In this document: positions 1 through 11,260 of the stretch, one piece after another
Numbering within the stretch: position 1 is the first letter of the stretch
How the letters are laid out: each line of letters opens with the position of its first letter
DNA from: Carya illinoinensis
Taxonomy: Eukaryota > Streptophyta > Magnoliopsida > Fagales > Juglandaceae
Reading direction: 5' to 3'
NCBI RefSeq assembly: GCF_018687715.1
Contig: NC_056760.1
Location: forward strand, 6,919,501 to 6,983,500
Length of the DNA stretch: 64,000 bases
Position numbers and translations under genes: made by a program
Notes under the pieces: generated by a model
Databases searched by the model: none
What the model was told of the DNA's origin: nothing
The model's input: only the letters and a program-made list of their open reading frames with translations

Positions 1-595
1 AAGGTGTCAAATCGTGTTAACGGATCGTGTCAAAGTATGTCTATTATACTATATAGGTAAACCCTAATCCGATTAGTTGAACTTATCGTGTCAAAATTTT
101 AAATCCTAATACGACCCATTAATATAACGTGTTGTGTTGTATCAACTCGTTTTGACCTATTAGTAAATATTATTAAATAAATTGACACGACACAATACGA
201 CCCGTTTCAAACTATTTATATAAATTGGTTAAATAGGCATGAAATTAACCTGTTTGACTTGATTAAATTTAACATAATTTTTTATAAATGTTAAAATCAT
301 AATATCTATAAAAATTATAAAACTAACTAAAAGTCCAAAATTATAATCTAAACAATAAAAATATCGAAATTAAAATTCTAACAATTTTACTTTTGGATAT
401 AAGGGTATAGTTATAACTTTAACTTTTTTAATTTATCATATCGGGTTAACCTATTATCTATCCGTTAAGTAATCGTATCTTAACGGGTTAATCTGTTTTT
501 ATTCGAATTCTTTAAAACTAAACCATAATCATCTATTATCGTGTCATGTTCGTGTTGGGTTAACGGGTCGTATGACATACTGTCACCCCTACCGA
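1..595. repeat. Decayed TIR-type repeat, cut by window start
   Basis: AT-rich non-coding sequence with many copies of words such as CGGGTCGTGT, GTGTCAA and GGGTTAAC. The right end (about 540-595) carries GTGTTGGGTTAACGGGTCGT followed by a TGTCACCCCT terminus. Related words in both orientations near the left edge suggest a non-autonomous DNA transposon whose left terminus lies outside the window. No open frame encodes a transposase. Assignment to a superfamily is not possible from this sequence alone. Confidence 0.45.
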
Positions 596-1148
596 AACCC
601 ATTATACCCAATAAAATCATGCAATATCACCTATCTTTACTTTTTTTTGTTCTCTATCTTAATTGTTAGAATCGAAAGAGGGTACTAAATTTATGAATTT
701 CGAATACTATACGGAGGATACAATAATAGAAACAATAGATTTCTAGGTAAGCTAACAAGATTTGCGGCTGAAAGCGGCCTGCATGCATGTCACAGCTAGA
801 TATGTGGTTGGTGATTGATTTTAGAGATGTAGCACTAGCTCGGTTTCGAGGAGAGCAAAATTTATTTTTATTTTATTTTTTTTATATTTTTAAATATATT
901 TTTTAAAATTTATAATATCATTGAAATATAATTCTAAAATAATAAAAAAGTAATCGGAACTCGGAACACATTTGTCGGTGCATTTCGTTGATTTTAATCG
1001 TGCAAAAAGCGATACATATAGGTGAACCAAGCCTAGCCAGCTATATAGGTTTTAAATGACTATCACTTTAATTGTAGCAGAAACTGTCCAGCTAACACGT
1101 GATTCCAAGGGGAAGGAGTCTAAAGGCCGTAGAATACGCAAATTCTGT
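596..1148. other. Intergenic, no gene seen
   Basis: AT-rich intergenic sequence. I see no convincing coding frame, RNA gene or complete transposon here. Confidence 0.5.
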
Positions 1149-1201
1149 TAGGTTTGGATAGCGACATCAGAATTTTTAATTTTAGATAAAAATTTAAAAT
1201 A

Positions 1202-1247
<46 letters not shown>

Positions 1248-1322
1248 TTAAAATTTAAAAAAATTAAATTATTTATTATATTTTATATAAAAATTTAAAA
1301 AAATTATAATGATGAAATGGAA
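1149..1322. mobile_element. MITE family-1 copy A (with ATT microsatellite)
   Basis: Resembles the other family-1 copies in this window (3049, 22259, 56701, 62502, 62695). It opens with a TTTGGATA-like end and ends with the TTATAATGATGAAATGG sub-terminal word. An ATT trinucleotide run at about 1204-1247 has expanded inside it. It has no coding capacity. The family is AT-rich, about 180-190 bp, with termini rich in GTTTGG / CCAAAC. Boundaries are approximate because this copy is the most diverged. Confidence 0.45.
1204..1247. repeat. (ATT)n microsatellite
   Basis: About 14-15 uninterrupted ATT units inside a MITE-like sequence. Confidence 0.85.
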
Positions 1323-1363
1323 ATTTTATATTTAAAATAAGAATTTTAAACTACTAAACCTCC

Positions 1364-1500
1364 ATATATATTAATATATGGTTTATTATTTTTATTATTT
1401 TATTTAAAAATATATATTTATCATCTTATGTTATATATTAATATATGGTTTTTTATTTTTATTTTTTATTTAAAAATATATATTTATATAGAAATATATA
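1364..1500. repeat. Imperfect tandem duplication, AT-rich
   Basis: A block of about 65-70 bp beginning ATATTAATATATGGTTT and ending in AAAAATATATATTTAT occurs twice in tandem with minor differences. It is non-coding. Confidence 0.5.
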
Positions 1501-1559
1501 CGTATTTAAATATAAAAATAAAAATAATAAATCACATATTAATATATAATATAATAAAT

Positions 1560-3040
1560 AATTATAAATAGAATTTTTGCCAACGAGGAGTCCGGTGGCG
1601 GTTGAGGCCATTTACTCTCGACATATGGATGGATGGATCAAAGACTTTTTACAACATATATTATCTAGTTGCCTCTGTATATATTAATAATGAACAATGC
1701 TACATATATTAGCAGGTATACCTGAATGATCTCCACGTGCTTAATTTCAGAGTAACCCCTGGATGCAAAAGAAGTAGAAATATAAGCCAGGTTGGAGCCA
1801 CTGTTGATTGTCAATCCTAAACATGACTTCCAACTGAAACATAGCGATTATTTGGATGGTCGGTCGGTCGATCGAACTGTACGTAACAGCCTGGCTCTGA
1901 TCTAATATACGTACATGGAGTGGGCAGGTGGCCACAGTTGCTTGCGGTCAGGTGTCCTGCACGTACTCTGGTCCACTCCATTTCAAATGCGGCTAGACTT
2001 TAAGCATATCATGGGCGGCCACATGTCTTCAAAACAGTGGGAAAAAAACACAATACAACTCAACCCAATAGAATTCGATACATCTCAGGATATCATGGTA
2101 TCACTTGCCCAACTAGCAAAACTCATATGTATTGTGTTGGCAACACAAATCAACTCATACAACTAGCAAAACTGAACACGCTTCAGATGCTTTGAACTAC
2201 CAATTACAAGCTTCAGATGCTACCCCAAGTACTACTTCATCTTCAATGTCATTGTTATCTTCATCATTATCAGGTCTTATATCAACAAAATCGTTATCCA
2301 AGAGCTCTATGTCGGAATCCATGCCAACTCAAGTGGAGGAGTTTCCTTAGCAACCATTATAAAAAATGTTGGTTGAATATTAGTAAGTACTGAAATGTAT
2401 GTGTTTATTACATATAATGGAAATATATAATCTTTCATAAGAGAGAGCTAATAAATATAATTAATGGATCGAAAACAGACTAAGAAAGAAATAATAAGCA
2501 TAAGCAAACCAACAAACAAATAACTACTACTCCAAATGGATACTACCAGCAAACCAACAATAAGCATAAGAATTGAAGCATGAAAATAGAGAAATTCAAC
2601 AATTACTACCAATCAAACTATCAATCTAGGAACATATCTCAAGAAAATCATAAAATAGAAAAAGTCTAAAATTAAGGAAACTGAAAACACCAAACAATCA
2701 TAACGAGGAACATGTCTAAAGAAAATGTCTAAAAACAAATAATAAGCATAAGAATGAAGCCAAAACTTTTTCTTTTTTTGTAGCAAATGTGTGTTATAAT
2801 ACAAATTTACAACTGCGCGCCCTACACAAAGTTTGAAGGAACACAAGTTTTTAAGACATTTTTTTTAATAGTTTACACAAAGAAAATTACCAAGATAGGG
2901 TAAATGATGAAAAAAAAAAAACAATAGACACGCCAAGAAAATTGTTACGAGGAATATAAACGATCGATGCTAATGCTACCAAGAAACGATGCTATGGTTT
3001 ATCTACGGAGACCAAAACCAAAACGATGCTATGGTTTTGG
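1560..3040. other. Intergenic, no supported gene
   Basis: Short open frames occur (for example 2132-2350, serine-rich), but they lack recognisable domains and have no splice-supported partners. I would not call a gene here. Confidence 0.45.
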
Positions 3041-3048
3041 TTAACCAA

Positions 3049-3234
3049 AATTAAAAAATTCATCTTATCTCATTTCATCTCAACTCATCATTCTAACATT
3101 TTCAAATTCTTATACAAAATATAATAAATAATTTAACTTTTTTAAATTTCAATACAAAATTAATATTATAATAATATTTTATTCATTACTATTTAAAACA
3201 TCTCATCTCATCTTATCTAACCAAACGGGCCATA
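3049..3234. mobile_element. MITE family-1 copy B
   Basis: AT-rich element of about 186 bp. One end has CTTATCTCATTTCATCTCAAC, the other CATCTCATCTTATCTAACC followed by AAACGGGCC. The central part contains ACAAAATATAATAAATAATT, a word shared with the other family-1 copies. It is non-coding. Shared structure across several copies is the evidence for a mobile origin. Confidence 0.6.
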
Positions 3235-3385
3235 AATTTATTTGTTCTGACTTTGTAAAAGTAAAAAGAATCACAACTCTAGTACCTTTAAACGAAATCA
3301 AAGTCGGTACCTTCAGACGACTTTCACAACCAAACCCAAAACAATGATAGATACTGCTTCTTCATTTACTGAAAAAAGGAAAGGG

Positions 3386-4316
3386 TAGTGCTCCCAGCCG
3401 GTCGGGTGGGAATTAAGCATTTACACCTGCCAATCAGGTGCTGCCACATAGGTGTCTTAAGAAAGTGGACGTTGCACCCGCATAAAGGTGATGAACCGAC
3501 GTCCCTCTCCTTCTCTCTCCCTTCCCCCATCTGCACTGAACTGACGTCCCTGCACTGAACACACCCAGATCTCACCCCTACAAAAATTGGTCATCTAATC
3601 TTGCCCCCAGAAAAATCGCCATCGCCCTTAAAGAACCCAAACAAATCAGAGAGAGAGAACCCATAAACCCAAACAGATTAGAAAAATCGTTATCATTCTT
3701 GGTTGCTACACATTAAGAAAAATCGCCATCGCCGATACTCCTTGCTATAGGTTTCTTCTCAGATCTATACTCCACCTACAGATATCAGCAAAGTTTTCAC
3801 CTTTTGATTGTATCTCTTGTTCTCCCTTTTTTAAACTTCTTATATGTCCTTTAGAAACAATGAGTTTTCACCTTAAGTAGAGTCTACCCATATGTTGCAT
3901 TTTTGTGTACTTCTTCTTGCTTGAAACTAAGGGTGTCCCAATTGAAGAGATGGGCAAGGTTTGGAAGACTCACGACTCACTAGTACTGGTCCAAATTCAT
4001 GAGTGAGGATGAGCACCCTAACGTCTATATGGGTATGGCGGCAACCGAGGATATAAAAAATGTGTGATTCTTCCTCTATTTTTAGTTCAATGTTTGAGTA
4101 GCAATACATACTATTTGCGCTAGGAGAGCTGATCTCGTCAGAATATTTCATTGAAATCATGTTCCGATGGAAGGGGAGATGAAGGGTTTTGAAGGGAAGG
4201 GGGTTGTGATTCCTGCATGCGGGTGTACGTGTCTAGAGCCTGCATCTCCTACGTGGTCATTGGTTATTGATTGGTGTCAAAATCAGATTTATACCCAACC
4301 GGCCTTGAGCTTTTCT
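3386..4316. mobile_element. Possible TIR DNA element, non-autonomous
   Basis: The left end reads GCTCCCAGCCGGTCGGGT and the right end, read on the opposite strand, reads GCTCAAGGCCGGTTGGGT, an imperfect terminal inverted repeat of about 18-23 bp spanning roughly 930 bp. No transposase reading frame is present. No clear target duplication was found, so the class is unassigned and an accidental inverted repeat is not excluded. Confidence 0.35.
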
Positions 4317-4319
4317 CAA

Positions 4320-5010
4320 AAGGAAAATACTAAATTTAGTTGAAAGAGAAATATGCACAACATAGAATATTAGAATTTAACATGAGGAATAATACCTGCA
4401 CAACATATTTCATAACATATATTTTAAGATGAAAATATTTTTGTAAAGTAATATTCTTTTTATAAAATATTTTTTTGTTTTAAAATATGATTATGTAATG
4501 TGTGGTAAAAAATGATGTGTTTCTTATTTTTTATAGAATATTGCTATAGTGCCGCCCTCAATGACAGTCGGGCGGGCCCTCTAGGTAGAACTTACATTTT
4601 TAATTTCTTTAGCTTTTTTTATTTATATTTTTTAACACTTTTAAATATTTTTAAAAAATAAAAAAAAATCAATATACTAATAATCACTTTTTTAATTAGT
4701 AGGTAAAAAAAAAATAAATAAATACACGAGCGGTCAAAATGAGAGAGCAAGATGGAGGGGTAAAGTAGCATTATTAATTTTTATATTATTATAATGAAAA
4801 ATTATATTCATCATTCCCACACACCACGCACCATATTAATTATTATTATTATTTTTATTTTTTTCTTACAAAATGTGTGGTATATGAATAATGAGTAGAA
4901 TAATTTAATTAGTTAAGAAGAGTAAAGTCAAAATTGTTTTATTTTTTTTTTAAAAAAAAAAAGTATAGATAAATGGAGATGAATAATACTAAATCTTTAT
5001 TACAATTAGG
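4320..5010. other. AT-rich intergenic, no gene seen
   Basis: Low-complexity A- and T-rich sequence with one GC-rich patch (about 4551-4590). No supported feature ahead of the tRNA gene. Confidence 0.5.
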
Positions 5011-5015
5011 GCGAT

Positions 5016-5088
5016 TCCGTTGTAGTCTAGTTGGTTAGGATACTCGGCTCTCACCCGAGAGACCCGGGTTCAAGTCCCGGCAACGGAA
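5016..5088 (+). tRNA. tRNA-Glu (anticodon CTC)
   Basis: A 73-nt cloverleaf without intron. The acceptor stem pairs 5016-5022 (TCCGTTG) with 5081-5087 (CAACGGA) over 7 bp, followed by discriminator A at 5088. The anticodon stem CTCGG/CCGAG (5043-5047, 5055-5059) encloses the 7-nt loop CTCTCAC, placing anticodon CTC at 5050-5052. The T arm has the GGTTCAAGTCC box at its B-box position. A T8 run at about 5095-5102 gives a Pol III terminator. The sequence matches the plant nuclear type, not the organellar trnE genes. Confidence 0.96.
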
Positions 5089-5094
5089 ATAGAA

Positions 5095-5102
5095 TTTTTT
5101 TT
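5095..5102 (+). terminator. Pol III oligo-T terminator of tRNA-Glu
   Basis: A run of eight T residues starts 7 nt after the tRNA 3' end, the usual RNA polymerase III stop signal. Confidence 0.7.
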
Positions 5103-5509
5103 CAATCGGGGGATCACTCGGCGGGAATGTTAACCTTATTCTTTTTATTTTTCATCTATGTTTGGATATTCCCGAGTCCCCGATCAATGGATAATCGAAT
5201 CGAATGCTGAAATCAAACAGAACCGACTGTGCTTGTTCTGCGAATATTCGTGCTGCTTGGTCTGAGTTCTTTCGTCTCCTCATGATTTTGATTGGTGCTC
5301 ATGGATTGCTTTTCTGGAAGCTGTTCGTGCTGATTCGATTGTTCCAGAAAGTGGAACACCCCCAACCAAGTAATTCTCTGTCTGCCCACGCGCGTTTATT
5401 AAGATTATTTTTTCTTTTGCTTTTTTTCAGCTCTGTTTTTATCGGTATGCCGATGAAAGAAGACTTGGTATTTTATAGATAAAAAAGCCATCATTTTCAT
5501 AATTTTCTA

Positions 5510-5950
5510 GAGAAGATATTGTTAAATATTTTAACATGAATATTAATAAACGGATCTTCGATTTCATATGATCCACAATAATAAACAGTAATAAATGCGT
5601 ATCTTTCTCCATCAGTTTGATGAAGAATTAAATCTGAATATGAGAGAAGGATCACCCTAGCAACTTCGCCTCACAAGTGTCTCACGATGGCAAAAGGCAC
5701 TCTTATGTTGTAGGTGAGAACCTTTTAATCCCTCAGTGCTATTTATAGATTTCTGACCATCAAGAAATCTAAGAGTTTGTATCTGACTATAACTAGAGAT
5801 AGAGTTTTAATCTTATCTCTTAAGATTTCTCTTATCCCGTTATCACTCATCTTGAATCTGATAGACTTGAGCTATTTCAAATTCTATTAAGATGGGTGTG
5901 TGGGACATAGAGTTTAAATAAAACTCTTACATTTTCCCACTTGGCCCATA
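5510..5950 (-). mobile_element. Possible LTR remnant of a Copia element
   Basis: On the minus strand a purine tract (CCAAGTGGGAAAA, about 5937-5949) is followed by TGTAAGAG, which resembles a polypurine tract next to an LTR start. The LTR-like sequence runs left to about 5510. No pol frame accompanies it, so it would be a solo or truncated LTR. This is a weak call based on layout only. Confidence 0.3.
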
Positions 5951-6446
5951 CGCCCATAAAATAATATTTTCCGTTCATGGGTTTATTACAGGAATTAACC
6001 ATACTGCACAAATTCATTTCCTGAAACTTTCATAGCTCAAAGTACATTACATGAGTTCTGTAATATCAATGTTAAATCAACTACTGATGCGAGTCATGGC
6101 GGTCCTTTGTTATATAATCAACAAATTCCCTTCCATGTACCACAACACCAGCAACCAATTTTACATGATCTTTAATTGGGATAATTAAGGCTAATACCGT
6201 AATGCCTTGGGTTCCAATTCATGTCTGTTGTAGACATTATCTTGTCACCATTCTTCCAAACCATTCAATGTACAAAGAATTGGAAAGACAAGAAAACAGA
6301 AGGATACACAGTTGCATATAAATGCCAATCAATTTTTGAATGGAAATTTACCACATATTGATGAGTTATGTTTATCCTTGTCTGAATGACCTCGTTTTGT
6401 TTTCCTTTTACGTGAATTTTGATGTGAAGCAAAATGTGTGCGGCAG

Positions 6447-6720
6447 GGTTCCCCAGATCATGAGAGTTGGGAAATCTATTGAACTGATTATGGCGAGTTT
6501 TCAGCTTTTGAGTGAACTAGATAAGGTGTTAATCAATTGTCTTGTCCGCTTTTGTTTCAATATATTTTTCTGATTTAAAAGCTACATTCGCAAATTCCAC
6601 GTAACTCTAAAATGCAGCGTTACCCTCGGGTGTATTTATCTGTGATTCAGATGAATCCAAATCATCATCTAATGCTCCGTTTGATCAACTGGTCGTACGG
6701 AGATTATGGCTCTGCTTAAT
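6447..6720 (+). pseudogene. SNI1: SNI1-like gene fragment (two exons)
   Basis: Two exon-like blocks are bounded by splice signals. The first (about 6447-6526), after a CAG acceptor, encodes VPQIMRVGKSIELIMASFQL followed by LSELDK and a GTGTTA donor. The second (about 6620-6720), after a GCAG acceptor, encodes RYPRVYLS in one frame and then DSDESKSSSNAPFDQLVV in a shifted frame. Together they match the N-terminal part of SNI1 (negative regulator of systemic acquired resistance, an SMC5/6-associated protein), where the family has a GKxxELxxASFQLL motif followed by RFPxVYxSDS. The rest of the roughly 430-residue protein is absent and a frameshift joins the two parts of the second exon. It is therefore a relic. 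It could alternatively be a partial duplication of a functional SNI1 elsewhere. Confidence 0.55.
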
Positions 6721-7214
6721 GTTTTTCCTCATCCTTTTATTATAACGCACATGCATGTTATTTCAATGCATATGTCTTACTTGATAATCAAACTTGGTGT
6801 CTGCTTGCAAAAAACTCTGGTTGTATGGTATATTTGACTTCTCTGTGAGCTTCCTGAGGGAATCTTTGCTCAACATACTTCTGGTATGCTCGTCCTTCAA
6901 CCCATGAAGATTAAGGGATTATTTTTATTTCTTCCATTTTCAGTACATGGTCATCGAGCCATTTTTATATCACGTCTCTTGCATTGTCTTGCTTTACACT
7001 CTGTTTTCTCTTACCAATTCCTCGTGTTGGGAGGCGCTATTCCATGCTTATTTGTGGGAATGTGAGGATTCTATGTTCGGAATTTTTGGAACCCTTAGAA
7101 CATAAACCTCATTGAAACAAAAATGGTTATGTTTGGAAAAAAATAATCCTTTTTTTCTTTTCTCCGATCATTCACAAAAGGCTCATCTACACCTAATCCC
7201 CAATACCAATTCCA

Positions 7215-9821
7215 TCAGGACAAAAGAATACTGCTACACTCTTTCCTTTTCTCTCCATGTGTTCCTCCCCTCTTCACACCAATCGAACCCATTTTATCCA
7301 TAGCCGCGGCAAAAGCTTGAAAGAACTTTTGCTTATCCTTTGCCAAAGTTTGAACAATCGATTTGGTTCGGGGGTCCAAAAATAAAGCTTGGTCAGAGGC
7401 TAGTAAGCCTAGTTTACCGATCAAATTCCCATAGTAAGCGTGGTCGAACAAGAATGGGGTGGTAACATCAAATGGAGCAACAATGTCTTTGTTGCCACCA
7501 AAATGGGGGCATGACATTCTGAGTGCCTTGAGGAGTCTTGGATCGATGGCTGGGTCAGGCTGCTTGGTGCCATGATAGTCATACAGCCTGCTTATGAAGT
7601 TGTCACAGTGGGCAAACCCTATTGTATGTGCACCCGAGAGGACAACCAGGTCCTCTAGTGCTAGCCCTTTTGAGTTAAAGAGTTTGAGCAGCTCGTCGAC
7701 CGTGGAATTTGCGCGCGGGATATTGGAGGGTACACTTGATGCCATTGATATTCTTCCATCCCACCTTCCTTTTTTCACTTGGTAGTAAGGGCCCCCGGCC
7801 TGCAGCACATAAATTGGATATCATTTGAGAAGTAAGGGTACTTGGATCGTGCTGTTTATGGAAAAAATATTAAAATATCTATGGTGCTTATTAATTATTG
7901 AAGAGGGTTGGAGATAAAAAAATCAAGTATTCAAGTGTAGAAAAGACAAAAGGTTTCACAGTGGACCGGCCAGGCTAGGTCTAGTAAAGGGCAACCAAGC
8001 TCCACACAGATAGAAGTATGTCCACTTCCTTAATATGGAATAAGTCTTTGGCACACGAACTGAACAAAACCATGTTTCAGCCATCAAACTACAGCAAGGG
8101 AGGCGAAGTGATTGGGTTAGAAAACAAATTAGTCAGAGGTTAACAAATTTCTATGAGACAATTACGTTCTTCTTTACTGATGCATTTTGCATTCCTATGA
8201 TACAGATACGGACGAATAGTACTGGACCAGTTTAAAGCCAATAAAGGCGGGCTGGCATGTAGCGAGGGCGAAGTGATTGATCTAGAGTCTAGACGTTCAT
8301 AACGACTGACAATCACTAGTTTTGGAGGTAATTGTCAAAACCAAGACGAAATAAATATAACGACAAATTACGCACATGGTCATGGAACCCTGCATTAATC
8401 CAGCTGTAACTTGTTTATTTGCTTTCTTTACAAACAATGGCTAAATAGTAAATACACCTTCTCTCAATATCTTTCTACTTTGTAAGCCTCGTCCGTATCC
8501 AAAAACATATCATGACGATGAAGAAAAATGGGAAAAAAAAAAATGAAAGAAGTACCGGAAAAAATCAATGCAAGAGATATTGTTGCAGAATGTGCTACAC
8601 TCGAGGACAAATCTTCTTTTGACACGCAAAAGCTGTTTATAGACCCAACAATGGACAAGGCCAGGTCTTCATAGAGGTTTTTTCTATTCGATTAACCAGA
8701 GTTTATGATCAGTTGAAAAACTAGCTCAGGTATGTGACGAGATCTCCTGATTCCTCGGCTTTTATATTTCCTAGATCTATATTGAATAAAATCGCAAGGA
8801 AAGCGTCGTTCTTGTACACCAAGGTACCCGCACATGCCTGCCATTACTGGTTCTTTCTAGACCATTAACTCATGAGTTATGGAGTGCGGTGTATATTCAC
8901 CATTTGGAGTCAAATTGTGGACGCATTTTTTTAATGCTCAAATTGAGCATAGAGGAGTAGTAAATAATAAGATACGATATTTCTTAGAACTGAAGGGTTC
9001 TAGCATTTACGGCGTAACGGCAGGACTTGCGGCAAATACCTCCATGTTTTCCCTTTTACCCTCCAAGAAGAACACTTGCATTAACTCATATGCAGCAAAC
9101 TTCGAGATCGGGAAAGTGAAAATAAAATGATCACAAAGAAAGTGAACAGAAAGGAGTCACTCACCAAATGCACGTAGTCTCTGGCTGCAATTGCCAGAAT
9201 GTCCGCACAAGACACAACACCAGGGCACTTGCTCTCTACCAAGACTTTGGCCTTGCTTATGGTTTCAAACCCCTCCGCCCTTAGGTCCTTATTATCCTCT
9301 GCATCCTTCTCCGCCAACATTTTGCTTCCCGGCTTCGATGATATCAATATTGATGCATCACAGCCCTTCCATCCACCCATGCATAAATTGAGAAAACAAA
9401 TACTCAACACTTCGATTTCATGTCAAACAAAATGCATTGAATGAACACATTCTCATCTAAGATGCATCAGGGCGATGATTATAGTATCATATTAAAAAAG
9501 GGGCATGCATGCATGCAAAATCAATGCATTCTGAGGAATCCTGCAGCTCACTTCTACAAAGCAGTCATGGAAGAAGAGACGAATGGTAGCAGGCCCGGAG
9601 ACTGGTTCTTCTTTGAACTGTTGGCTGGTGACGGACCCAATAAGCTGCTCGAGTTGAGGGCATGATTTGGCGTAATAATCGACGGAGAGTTGCCTGGTTT
9701 TACGAGTGGTATTTGACAGTTTGGCTGCACAATTTGAAGGGTAGGGAGTAAGCAGGAAGACGATGAGAAAACAAGTGAAAACAAAGATAGACGAAGAAGC
9801 AGAAGAAGAAGATACAGCCAT
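7215..9821 (-). CDS. PRX19: Class III peroxidase, PRX19-like
   Basis: A secreted haem peroxidase that uses H2O2 to oxidise phenolics in the cell wall. Three coding exons on the minus strand: 9552-9821, 9165-9365 and 7215-7799, with clean GT-AG junctions (GAA|GTGAGC, TTG|GTGAGT) and 351 residues in total, the usual family length. Residues 1-32 form a signal peptide with a hydrophobic core. [10 protein letters not shown] (His85) is the distal haem site and [14 protein letters not shown] carries the proximal His215. The conserved [14 protein letters not shown] and C-terminal MGSIGVKRG motifs are present. The extended [20 protein letters not shown] start and the [15 protein letters not shown] segment match Arabidopsis peroxidase 19 closely. 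No disabling change was seen. The ATG at 9821 is chosen because it immediately precedes the signal peptide. Confidence 0.93.
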
Positions 9822-9870
9822 GGTTTGGAGTATGGGGTAGCTAAATTAGGACAAAAAAAGATGAGTGGGA

Positions 9871-9877
9871 GTATAAA
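9871..9877 (-). promoter_or_regulatory. Candidate TATA box of the peroxidase gene
   Basis: TTTATAC on the minus strand lies about 50 bp upstream of the start codon. This spacing would leave a leader of only some 20-25 nt, so the assignment is tentative. Confidence 0.3.
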
Positions 9878-10079
9878 CAGGAAGACCGGGTGTGAAGGTT
9901 TGGGAGAAATTGCCATGTGAAAAATAGAGAGAATCAAGACCCGTGAAGCCCAAAAGGCCAAAACATTCAGGGGGGATGCTGTGGAGGAAGAGAGAGATGA
10001 TGTTGTAGGGGGTAGACCAGATACGGCGAAGGGAAAAACATGATGTTGAAAAGGTTCAGAAAGAGCCAAAAGAAAGCCT

Positions 10080-10738
10080 CTTTTAAATTACTTCAACAAA
10101 TTTAAGCTGGATCCAACCTGATATGGTTTGGTGACAATCGGTTTCATGTTTGGGGGCTTCAAAGTCAAATAAAAAGGTGAGATCTGATATCTAGATATGC
10201 TTGTTCTCTCACGGTATACCAAACAATACTTATTATTTAGGATGCGAGATCAGAATCATCAGATTACTCATGGGTATGGTCAATTTATTGTCATGCCCAA
10301 ATCAATCTTGGTTTTAGACAAAATTATGACCTAGCAAGCATCTTAGGGCTTTCTTTTATTAAATAGTAATAAAAATATAGGTAAAAAGTAATAATAGAAT
10401 ATTAAATAATAATAAAAATTAATAAATAATATGTAATAAGTAATTATAAAATAATAAATAATAGTAAGTATGCTGATGACTGTTAGGTATTCTCGGTACC
10501 AAAAGCTAAAAGTCTCTTTTTGGGGCCACGAAAAGAAAAACCAAAGCGAGATGTTTATGTTTTTTACTCCAAAAAGAGAATGGTGTGCAGAAAGAACTGG
10601 TGGGAATAGTCAAAGAGTGAGCTACACGGGAATAGTCAAAGAGTGAGCTACACGCATGAGTTCTCAAATGCAGGCAGGCATGTGCAGCATCGGGGACCTC
10701 GACAAAAAAATAGGGTAATGCTACATATTCATGGAGAT
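10080..10738. other. Intergenic upstream of the peroxidase
   Basis: No gene seen. It contains a short direct repeat (GGGAATAGTCAAAGAGTGAG twice, at about 10590-10650) and AT-rich ATAATAAAA words. Confidence 0.5.
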
Positions 10739-10739
10739 G

Positions 10740-11040
10740 AGAGCATTAATAGTATCCTTAACAAATTTTAACTAAAATTTAGTTAAAAAATCTATTTTTA
10801 TAAATTTTAGTTAATTATTTTTTACAATACTAAATAATAGACTCAATAAATTTCTTATTATTCTATTAAAATATTAATTTTAAACTTTAGCTAGTCTCTT
10901 TTATTTAATAAATTTAACTAATTATATAACTAAAAGTTAAATTTACTATTTATTTATTAAATTTATCGTAGTATTTTATTTTACACTTTAATTATTTTTT
11001 AATTAAAATTTAATTTTATTAAGTCTACTGCTAATGCTCT
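10740..11040. mobile_element. TA-rich MITE with GAGCATTA termini
   Basis: An element of about 300 bp. The left end is AGAGCATTAATAGTATCCTT and the right end, read on the other strand, is AGAGCATTAGCAGTAGACTT, an imperfect terminal inverted repeat of about 20 bp. The interior is almost pure A/T with AACTAAAATTTAGTTAAAAA foldback words. It has no coding capacity. I did not find an unambiguous target duplication. Confidence 0.6.
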
Positions 11041-11065
11041 GAATGGCGAGTTTACTTTTACCTTT

Positions 11066-11260
11066 TTAAGCCGGCAGCATGTGGAGCAAGCCTTTTGCTG
11101 TGAGAACGGCAAAAGCTGGTGGACCATATTGTAGTGTCGTTCCTGGCATTAATTGGTACGGACCAGATTTATAGCCCCGAAACTCCTCCGGTTGCCATTC
11201 AACTTGGGAAGGATTTTGTCTTGTTATGGGTAGAAGGCCTGAATTTAGCGAATCTGTCAT
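11066..11260 (-). other. Orphan exon-like ORF, unidentified
   Basis: A 64-codon minus-strand frame of normal amino-acid composition (contains PSQVEWQPEEFRGYKSGPYQ and GPPAFAVLTAKGLL) in an otherwise non-coding region. It looks like a captured or relict exon of an unknown gene, but I cannot assign a family and see no partner exons. Confidence 0.3.

Noticed and set aside
1915..2350. Possible small gene with a serine-rich product
   Set aside because: No domain, no partner exons, AT-rich context; not supportable as a gene.
5204..5482. 92-codon frame after the tRNA gene
   Set aside because: No homology recognised, hydrophobic low-complexity stretch, no splice or promoter support.
9191..10069. 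Plus-strand and alternate-frame ORFs over the peroxidase exons
   Set aside because: Shadows of the real minus-strand peroxidase exons.
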